A stretch of 64,000 nucleotides of DNA, taken from contig JBHGNT010000020.1 of NCBI GenBank assembly GCA_043228905.1, positions 15,562,001 to 15,626,000 of the forward strand. The letters are read 5' to 3'. Position 1 is the first letter of the stretch. The number at the start of each line of letters is the position of its first letter. The translations under genes and the position numbers were made by a program. Under the pieces are notes generated by a model. It did not search any database and had not been told where the DNA came from. It saw nothing but the letters and a program-made list of their open reading frames with translations. The stretch comes from Azolla caroliniana. Taxonomy: Eukaryota; Polypodiophyta. Shown here in pieces: positions 56,068-64,000 of this stretch.

Positions 56068-59000
56068 CTAACCGGACTGGTTTGTCGTTACGCCCATCTG
56101 ATGCCGAAGGGACCGAAAGCGGTCTGCCGAAAGACACTTGGTCATTCCATCTGCGACATTGTCGGTTGTAGATATTTTCTCTAGACCGATTTTCCCTGAA
56201 ATGACGCAGTCCCGAACGAAGTGATATCGAACGTCGATATGTTTGGAGGCGTTGTGGTGAACCGGATTTTTCGACAAGGCAACAACACCTTGACTGTCGC
56301 TATAGACAACTGGGGCCGAGTCATGGTCGACTTGTCGAAACGTGTGCGCCAGCCGGCCGAGCCACAAAGCTTCTTTTGCAGCGTCGGACGCAGCTACATA
56401 TTCTGCTTCGGTCGTTGAGGTCGCTGTGCACTCCTGAAGTTTCGACTTCCACGAAATTGCTCCATTGCCGAATTTGAAGCAGTATCCAGTTGTTGATTTC
56501 CGACTGTCTATACAGCCGGCGAAGTCCGAGTCGGTGTAACCGACTACGCCCGAGGTTGAGTTCGGACCGAAAAGAATGCCGTGGTCTTTTGTGCCAGCCA
56601 GATATTTGAACACATGCTTGACTGCGTTCCAATGCGATTGGCCAGGATTGTGCATAAATCTGCTAACGACTCCTACGGCATGAGAAATATCAGGCCGTGT
56701 CGCGACCATCAGGTACATAAGGGAGCCGCCTGCCGGTGCATACGGTACCGACTTCATATCTTCCCCCTCCGGACCGGATGTCGGGCAGTCTCGCTGAGAG
56801 AGCCGAAGATTCATGGGGAGCGGGGTTGAAGCAGATTTGGCTGATTGCATGTTGAAGCGTTCCAAGACACGTCCGATATAGTCGGTCTGAGACAAAAAAG
56901 ATGTCGTTTATCGCGATGCCGACTAATCTTCATGCCAAGTATGTGTCGTGCCGGACCGAGGTCCTTCATGGCAAACTTCAACCGCAATTGCCGAATGAGA
57001 TCGGCAAGTTCGCCCGCGTGGCGTCCAGAAATTAGCATGTCGTCCACGTAAATGATGAGGAAGATGGGTGATCCATCTTGAGCTGTGTTGGTGAAGAGAC
57101 AATGGTCCTCATCGCTTTTGGAGAAGCCGATCGATTGGATGAAGTCGTCGAACTTCTTGTACCATTGTCGCGGTGCCTGTTTGAGGCCGTATAGACTCTT
57201 CCTGAGTCGGCAGACTAGATGTTCTTGGCCAGTTGCCACGAAGCCTTTTGGCTGCTCCATATAAATTTCCTCTTCAAGATCACCATGGAGGAAGGCTGTT
57301 TTGACATCTAGCTGAATCAGCTCCAAGTTGTCGGCTGCCACTATGCCGAGTAGAAAACGAAGGGTTGTCATTTTCACCACTGGTGAAAAAATCTCGTCGA
57401 AGTCGACGCCATATTCTTGTCGGAAGCCCTTCGCAACTAATCTGGCCTTGTACTTTGGGGTGGTCGAATCAGACGTCTCTTTTAGTCGATAAACCCACTT
57501 GCAAGGAAGAGCACGTCGATTCTTAGGTAATTCGACCAGATCCCAAGTCTTGTTTGCCCGAATGGAGTGCATTTCCGACTCCATCGCCAGATGCCAGGTG
57601 GCTGAATCGACAGATGTCGATGCTTCTTCGTAAGACGTCGGTTCGCCGGCGTCGGTGAAGAAAATTCCAGGAGAATACCTCTCCGGAGGTTGCGACAGTC
57701 TCTCGGATCGTCGAGGTATGATTGGACTGGTCGTATCGGGTATCGAGGTCGGATGGTCCGAAAGCGAATTATTCTGCTGTGCCGAGTCAGAGTTGTCCGA
57801 GTCGGTAGTGGAAGGTTCAGCTACCCGTGAAGCTGACCGTGTGTTAAGAGCGGGGCCTTCTTGAAGGGTCGGCACATCGGAAAATGTTACCCTTCGGACT
57901 TCGATCGGTGTTTTGACTGATGGATTCATAGCCGACTCGTTGAACACAACGTCCGAACTTCGAACGATTTGTCTGCGTTCGGGGTCCCAGAGTCGGTATC
58001 CCATTTCGCCGTCTGATCCATATCCAAGGAAAATGCATTTCCTGGACCGAGGTGCAAGTTTTCAGCGATCATCTTTCGGAATAAGGGTGTACGCCTCGCA
58101 TCCGAAGATCCTCAGCTTGTCGTAATTCGGCTTACTGCCGATCCATAGTTCCTGAGGAATTTGAAGTCCTAGAGGTCTGCTTGGCGACATATTGATTATG
58201 TGTACTGCCGTGAGTAGAGCCTCTGCCCAGAAGCCATCCGACAGTCCGGAGTGTTGGAGCATGGAAACTATCCGTTCTTGGATTGTCCGATTCATGCGTT
58301 CTGCAATCCCGTTTTGCTCCGGACTGTGTGGTGCCGTAAATTCACGTCGGATGCCGCGTTGTCGGCAGAATTTGACGAATTCTTCTGATTTGAACTCTCC
58401 CCCATTGTCGGTCCGAAAGCATTTCAGTTTTCGGTCAGTTTGATTTTCTACCATAGCGAGCCAATCGGAGAAGATCGAGAAGACACGATCTTTGGTGCGA
58501 ATTGGATAAGCCCACACCTTTCGAGTCGAATCGTCAATGAAACTGACAAAGTAAGAGGCACCGCCGAGAGACTGATGCGGCATTGGGCCACAGACGTCCG
58601 AGTGGACTAAATCGAGAGGTCTCGTTTCTCTTGGTGCTGATGTCGGGTGTGATGCGGCTGCTTGTTTGCCATACTGGCAATGTTCGCAGAATTGATGGTC
58701 CGAGAAGGAGAGTTTAGGGATGTATCCGGCTCTAGATAGGTGCGTGATGCCGGCCTTGCTGAGGTGTCCTAATCTTCTGTGCCATAGTGATGACACAGGA
58801 ATATCCACCAAAAACAGGTTACCCTCTCTGAGCGTAACATGTAACGGATACAGTGAGTGTATCTTGGGTCCTCTAGCAAGCAGGAGGTTCCCCCTGTGGA
58901 GTGTCCACCCTCCCGAAGAAAAACCGGCACGAATGCCGTCTTCATCTAGTTGTCCGACTGAGATCAATGGCCTTGAGAGCTCGGGTACATGTCGGACATT

Positions 59001-59910
59001 GTGAAGTACAAGTGTAGAGCCACCTGCAAGGTTGAGCTCTACTGTGCCGATTCCAATGATGTCACAGTGTTGCGAGTTGCCGACTCGAACTGAGTCGGAG
59101 TGACGGATTGTATATTGCCGAAATTGGGATCGATGAGGAGTCACGTGAAATGACGCGCCCGAATCTAAGAGCCATGTGCTCGATTCTTCAGTCGTGAGCA
59201 GAACTTCTGATCCGACTGGATTTTCGATTGATAGTATATTCGGGTCGTTTGGTAGCACATCAGCTGAGAAGCTGACGTAATTGATCTCCTCATGCCGGCC
59301 ACTCTTCTTGTCTGATTTCTGAGACTTGTCGTTCTTGTTCTTGAGTGCGCGGCAGTCGGCTTTGATGTGTCCGGGTTTCTTGCAATAGTTGCAGATTCGA
59401 TTATCCCGTGACTGGCTCCGTCTTCGTTGATTGTTCGGCTGCCGTGAGGAATCTCTTCCTCGTATGTTCGATCGGTCTGTCGAACCTTGTACTACATAAG
59501 CGTCGTCTGTTGAGTCTTTGGCGAAAGACTTTCTCCGAGCTGCTTCGGTCAGGATTGCGCTCGTGACTTCGGAGTATTTAACAGCCGTGGTTGACGCGTT
59601 GCACACGGTAGTGACGAAAGTTTCCCATGATGAGGGAAGGCTGCTCATGAGTATCATTGCTCTGAGTTCATCCTCGATTGCCGTCCCCTGAGATGAGATT
59701 TGGGAGCTGCATCCGAATCGTGGCGCGGACGATTCTGTCCAGCTTCTGCCACTCAATTGGTTTGTATCCTTCTGGAGGTTCTTCATTTTCGATGGGATCG
59801 ATTTGCCCCTTGACTATGAGATAGTCCTGCATTTGCTCCTTCCAGAAGTTGAAGTTCGATCCATCGAACTTTCGTAGACTCATTTCTGACGAGCCGGATG
59901 TTGATGTCAT
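56068..59910 (-). pseudogene. Copia E Gag-Pol, three lesions
   Basis: Starts at 59910 (MTSTSGSSEM, FDGSNFNFWKEQM). Near 59690 the frame changes and about 70 family residues in the middle of Gag are missing. The second frame (59786-58062) has zinc knuckle CNYCKKPGHIKADC, protease WLLDSGASFHVT, integrase zinc part HRRLGHLS with CEHCQYGKQ, and catalytic FRTDNGGEFK and NGIAERMNR. A TGA at 58062-58064 interrupts it. The next frame has RT (NKTWDLVELPKNRR, QLDVKTAFLHGDLEEEIYM, IYVDDMLIS). A T6 run near 56893, probably once T7, shifts to the last frame with SQTDYIGRV, RNase H (YTDSDFAGC, TTEAEYVAA) and the end at 56068. Confidence 0.92.
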
Positions 59911-60471
59911 GACTCTGCCCTAAGTCGGCTACGAACTTTGGTGAAGTGCAGCGGTTTGGCCCACTCAGTGTCGTTCTAGCCGAAGTTGGACACAAGTGAT
60001 ATTGATTACGGAGAATCGGGGATTTGGTTCGGATTGACTATCGACAACTGTCTTAGTCGAGTTGAACCTAGATTTAACGATCCGACAGTACTTCAAGCCG
60101 ATTCGGTTTCGGTTGACTGCAACGGTGAGAGCAATGGAACCGATTGGTCCTTCCGATTATTGTCCAATCGAATGAAACACGAACTGGGGTTGTCCTTGAA
60201 GTCGTCGTTGTGTAGGAAGCCCACCTCAAGCAGTTACGATCAAGGAAGTAGAGTACAGTCGACTGGCTTACTCCGAGTGATGATCTAACGCAGCGAGATT
60301 CAAGCTTGTGTTTGCCTACTTTCTTCTCTTTTTCTTCGAATGACGCAGGAAACCGAATGCTTTGCAGACTAGGATGAAGCGAAAGGCCGAATACTGTGCA
60401 GGCTGTGATGACGCGAAGAACCGAATGCTGTGCAGGCTGAGACGACGGCCGACAGCGGGTTGAGGAACCTT

Positions 60472-60483
60472 GCTCTGATACCA
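60472..60483 (-). promoter_or_regulatory. Primer binding site of copia E
   Basis: Minus-strand TGGTATCAGAGC, two bases inside the 5' LTR; initiator tRNA-Met type, as in the copia of HSP110 intron 5. Confidence 0.92.
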
Positions 60484-60485
60484 AA

Positions 60486-60781
60486 TGTTGTAGACAAGGC
60501 CGTCAATGCGGAAGATCAAGTAGCATTCGATTGGGGTTGAGTACCTGCGTATGGCAGTTTCCAAGATCGTGCACAGAGAGAGAGAGAGAGAGGAGGCACA
60601 AAAGACTCTTTCTATTCAATAGAAACAATAATACAACCAACCTTACAAAAAGGTTACTAGGTCACTTTATATAGTGACAGACTTAGGGCAACTACCATTT
60701 ATGCTAATTACACAAATGGCCCAAACTTGAGCTATACAAAGGGATAGTGTGAATACGTCCATTATACACTTGTATTCGACA
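60486..60781 (-). repeat. 5' LTR of copia E
   Basis: 296 bp, identical by eye to 55579-55874. Confidence 0.95.
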
Positions 60782-60786
60782 CTTCT

Positions 60787-61478
60787 TGGGTCTTCAAATA
60801 AACCAGTCGATCATCCAAATAGATGATCAAACAAACATCCAAGAGATCTCGAAATATATCATTTGCCATGTGCTGGAAGATTGCTAGCGCATTAGTGAGG
60901 CCAAACGGCATGGCCGTATACTCGAAGTGCCCATATCTGGTGCAAAACGCGGTCTTCCATTCATCTCCTGGCCGGATCTGTACGAGGTTATAGGCTCCCC
61001 GTAAGTCGATCTTCGTGAAGAACCTAGCACCATTGATCCGTTCTAAAAGACTTGAGATAAGGGGAAGTGCATACCTATTTCTGATTGTAACCTTATTCAA
61101 GCCACGATAATCTACAACGAGACGAAATGATCCATCCTTTTTCTTGACGAAGAAAATGGGTGCACCGACTGGAGATTTCGAATGCCGAATGAAACCATTT
61201 TCCAAATTCTCCTCTATATAGGCTCGCAAGACTTCTAGCTCGGTTGGTGACAAATTGTAGATCGGTCCCCATGGTGGCTCTTTCCCCGGTTGTAAATCGA
61301 TGGGGCAATCATACGGTCGATGGTGAGGAAGCGTATTGGCTTGTACTTTATCGAACACATCGGCATAATGATGATACTTCTTTGGAAGTTGAACGGTGGA
61401 CTCGTCTTTAATGGTGTCTAAGGGCTTTACTGATATTGCGAAGAGAAACATTTCTTCCTTGCGTCCTTCTTCCCGCAA
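60787..61478 (-). pseudogene. Gypsy D RT, N-terminal part
   Basis: Contains [12 protein letters not shown]-like linker remnants upstream, [83 protein letters not shown] and the active site IIYLDD. Ends at KTQE, where copia E begins. The upstream protease has lost its middle: the LLDSGANS box is joined almost directly to a later PWFELHNP block. Confidence 0.9.
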
Positions 61479-61761
61479 CTGATGTAGCGAAATGGTTGCA
61501 ATCTCATGAGTAGACCCTCGGGCTTTTCGATACCGGATTTCTCTTGTTCTCCAATCTATGTCTGGGTTATGTAATTCGAACCATGGTAAGAATTAGCTCC
61601 GGAATCTAGAAGTGCTAAGACATGTACTGGAGGGGTACTTTTAATACTAAATGTTACTTGGGCTACGAACACATTGCTAACTTGCTTAGAGGGAATGGAA
61701 CCACTAATGGGCTGTACAGATCTAGGGCTATCCAACCAAACGGCTCCTATTTTGGCTGGAC

Positions 61762-62460
61762 TTAGTCGTTTAACTCTTCTTCTAACTGACTAAGGATATC
61801 AAATTTGTTCGCTAGATTTGGGCTATTATTACTATTAGGACTATCAGATATCCCTACTGAAATAGACTCGGGTTTAGTACAATCAGAACTAGCAACTATT
61901 TGGTTTACCTGCCTTCTTGGCCTATGGGGACAGTTTACCGTGATATGCCTTGGTCCACCGCAATAAAGACATAGTCGGTTTGCTCGGCGTCGTTGCTTTT
62001 CTTCTTCCGATAGCGGTCCACGACGACGTGTGGTGTCAATTTCCATCGAAGTTGGAGTACTTACTGGAGGCGCATTATATGACTCCCTCGGAAAAGGTTT
62101 CGCTACCACTGAGGCGTAGGTAGGCTCGGATCTTGCCCTTGGCATCTGGAAGTGACGTTCCGAATGCCGCTCGAAGAGGCGATTGTCGCATCTCACTGTG
62201 CGACTGATTGCTTCTATTAATGACTTTGGTTCTTCGGGAAAGATCAAGAGTAAATCTTTCCATCAAGCCTTGCACGCATGTCTCACTTGCATGGCTTCTA
62301 TCTATCTCTTTGTCTTCTACATTAGAATAAATATGCAAGCTTGTTGCTCTTTCACTGATTCATATTGTTCTTCATGTTCAGCCACAATGTCTTCTAGCAT
62401 AGTACCTCTATCTAAAGCTTCATCGTTTGAGCTGCACATCTCCTCGTCCTCTTGTGCTAA
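61762..62460 (-). pseudogene. Gypsy D Gag, truncated
   Basis: A 161-codon frame (62247-61762) has PKSLIEAISRTVRCDN and the zinc knuckle CLYCGGPRHITVNC. Upstream (62460-62250) an N-terminal Gag stretch rich in Glu (EDEEMCSSNDEAL) is followed by stops. The central capsid part found in gypsy A (SRYPTDVARVGLVG) is missing. The end at FDILSQLEEELND matches gypsy A. Confidence 0.82.
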
Positions 62461-62553
62461 GAGAGAGAGAGACTAGTGATCAAGAGGGAAAGTGAGGGAT
62501 AGAGAGAATGACTTCTTCTCAAGGGAGGGTCGTTCGTTCGGGCGTGCCAAAAG

Positions 62554-62608
62554 TGTTGTCGGGAGGGGGGTGAAGCCATTCTAGGCTTCACTCCCCACCC
62601 CGACAACA
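62554..62608. repeat. 55-bp palindrome at the right end of gypsy D
   Basis: Begins TGTTGTCGGGAGGGGGGTGA and ends CTCCCCACCCCGACAACA; near-perfect inverted arms around CATTCTAG. It abuts ATAAG and shares its core with the left hairpin at 51391. Confidence 0.9.
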
Positions 62609-62613
62609 ATAAG

Positions 62614-64000
62614 CTCCCAAGCCCAGTGTCAGTCGGAGTCATTGATGGACGCCCCATAACATCAGGAGATGTAGTTGAAGAGTCTGAACCAATTCATGTA
62701 GTCCTAGGCAATTTGGCTAGTGTCATCTCATTCAACATCATTAGTAGTCCAGAGCACTTCCTAGTTCTTGGTCTTCCATGGTTTGAGCTACATAACCCAA
62801 CTATTGATTGGAGAAAAAGAACCATTGAAGAAGTCACAATACAGTCTGAGCCTCGTAAAACTCCAACAAAGGCTATGACATTCCAAAATATTTCGACAAT
62901 CTCTATACATCAATTACGTGAGGAAGGACGGAAGGAAAACATGTTGGTGTTCGCAGTTTTAGCAACTCCCACATCGAGCTCACAAGAATCGGGGGTCCAA
63001 CTACCAAAGAAATATATAGAATTCTCCGATGTTTTTGATAAGGTGAAGGCCAATAGACTACTAGAGCATCGACCATATGATTGCCTGATTGATTTGCTGC
63101 CAGAAAAGAGCCTCTACAGGGGCCAATTTATAACCTTTCACCCACGGAGTTAGAGGTTCTTCGGGAATATATCGATGAGAACTTGGCGAATGGGTTTATG
63201 CAGCATTAAGATCTCCTGCTGGCGCACCCATATTTTTTGTTAAGAAGAAAGATGGTTCGCTTCGTCTGGTCGTGGATTATCGAGGATTGAATAAAGTAAC
63301 TATTTGAAACTGATATGCTCTACCATTGATTTCGAGCCTTCTAGAACGCCTCAATGGAGCTAAGTATTTCACAAAGTTAGATCTTCGAGGTGCTTACAAT
63401 CTTGTTCGAATTTGTCCTGGGGATGAATGGAAGACTGCTTTTCGTACTCGATATGGCCATTTTGAGTATACAATGATGCCATTTGGTCTCACGAATGCAC
63501 CAACAGTTTTCCAACATATGGCGAATGACATTTTTTGAGATTTCCTCGATATTTTCGTCATAATTTACCTAGATGATATCTTGATCTACTCAAAAACTCA
63601 AGAGGATCATGATATACACGTTCGACAAGCTTTGCAACGGTTGCGTGAATATGGCCTCTATGCAAAATTGGAGAAGTGCAGTTTTGACCAGCATCAAGTG
63701 GAATTTTTGGGGTACATAGTCTCTTCACATGGCATCTCTATGGATCCAGCAAAGGTTCAAACAGTTTTGGATTGGCAAACACCACAGTCTGTGCGAGATG
63801 TACAATGTTTTTTAGGGTTCGTAAACTTTTATCATAAGTTCATCAAAGATTATTCAAAGATCGTATTGCCCCTCACTCAACTGACACAGAAGAATCGACC
63901 ATTTGTGTGGAGTATAAATGCAAACTCTGCATTTGAAGGATTAAAGCAAGCATTTACATACGCACTAATTTTGATGCATGTTGATCCATTGAAGCGCTTT
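62614..64000 (+). pseudogene. Gypsy A protease end and RT, decayed, runs off the window
   Basis: 62626-63153 encodes GRPITSGDVV, NIISSPEHFLVLGLPWFELH and VQLPKKYIEFSDVFDK. A frameshift near 63110 follows. RT then continues: [59 protein letters not shown], the active site IIYLDDILIYSKTQE and VEFLGYIVSSHG, to RNase H start at 64000. Stops near 63207, 63305, 63314 and 63537 show that this layer is old. Closely related to the RT of gypsy D. Confidence 0.9.

Larger units (their letters stand above)
55579..60781 (-). mobile_element. Copia E, very young but broken copia element in gypsy D
   Basis: 5,203 bp. The LTRs (55579-55874 and 60486-60781, 296 bp each) look identical by eye. TSD CTTCT (55574-55578 and 60782-60786). 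Primer site TGGTATCAGAGC (60472-60483) and polypurine tract CGGGGGAG beside 55874. The reading frame has a gag deletion, one in-frame TGA and one homopolymer frameshift. It interrupts the gypsy D RT just after YLDD and KTQE. Confidence 0.95.
51391..62608 (-). mobile_element. Gypsy D, nested in gypsy A and split by copia E
   Basis: 11,218 bp, including copia E, flanked by ATAAG (51386-51390 and 62609-62613). Minus-strand order: truncated gag (62460-61762), shortened protease, RT (61478-60787 and 55578 down), RNase H, integrase (54615-53632). Both ends are G/C hairpins. The right end is a 55-bp palindrome (62554-62608) next to a possible primer site TGGCACGCCCGAACG. Central gag and protease parts are deleted, so this copy was not autonomous. 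The inner border of the left LTR was not resolved. Confidence 0.85.
36690..64000 (+). mobile_element. Gypsy A, old host element of the nest, extends past the window
   Basis: Plus-strand Ty3/gypsy coding pieces join across two insertions: Gag 36690-37075 and 50742-51170, protease about 51300-51390 and 62614 onward, RT about 63130-64000. Continuity: SRA then VRCDN across B/C; HNIQLHK then LPSPVSV across D, with ATAAG duplicated. Many stops and at least one frameshift show it is the oldest layer. No LTR of A is visible in the window. Confidence 0.85.

Overview
The window is nuclear DNA of a land plant, most likely a seed plant. It holds two long intron-split genes with plant-type splice sites, a plastid psaA insertion, and dense Ty1/copia and Ty3/gypsy elements primed by plant initiator tRNA-Met. 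The two host genes are on the minus strand: a class A penicillin-binding protein (PBP; 1-9253, 3' end outside the window) and a complete HSP110-type HSP70 (11804-22332). The PBP keeps every glycosyltransferase-51 motif but has lost all three transpeptidase motifs (SxxK, SxN, KTG). The HSP110 gene carries a very young, intact copia element (14342-19803, LTRs identical by eye, TSD CATGT) in its fifth intron.

From 22.4 to 36 kb the DNA is AT-rich and made of decayed mobile elements. The most interesting is a composite DNA transposon of about 8.6 kb (23787-32431) with ~32-bp terminal inverted repeats, inserted in an old copia integrase/RT gene. It carries two divergent genes: a minus-strand transposase-like gene of the DUF7869 type, and a plus-strand gene pair (or single split gene) encoding a ParB-like domain followed by a beta-class DNA methyltransferase. 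Four ~25-bp palindromes lie just inside the ParB-side gene. Both genes are broken here, and a LINE fragment sits in the transposase.

From 36 kb to the end is one nest of LTR elements. Old gypsy A (+, 36.7 to beyond 64 kb) is split twice. Its gag holds GC-rich gypsy B (-, 37076-50741), itself split by related gypsy C (+, 39435-46394). Its protease holds gypsy D (-, 51391-62608), itself split by young copia E (-, 55579-60781). B and C are of a lineage whose pol resembles fungal Ty3 elements rather than the usual plant lineages, so horizontal origin is a possibility. Target-site duplications or exact codon continuity support each nesting step.

No tRNA, rRNA or CRISPR was found. All exon borders were read from splice consensus and homology by eye; family names are from recognised motifs, not from a search.
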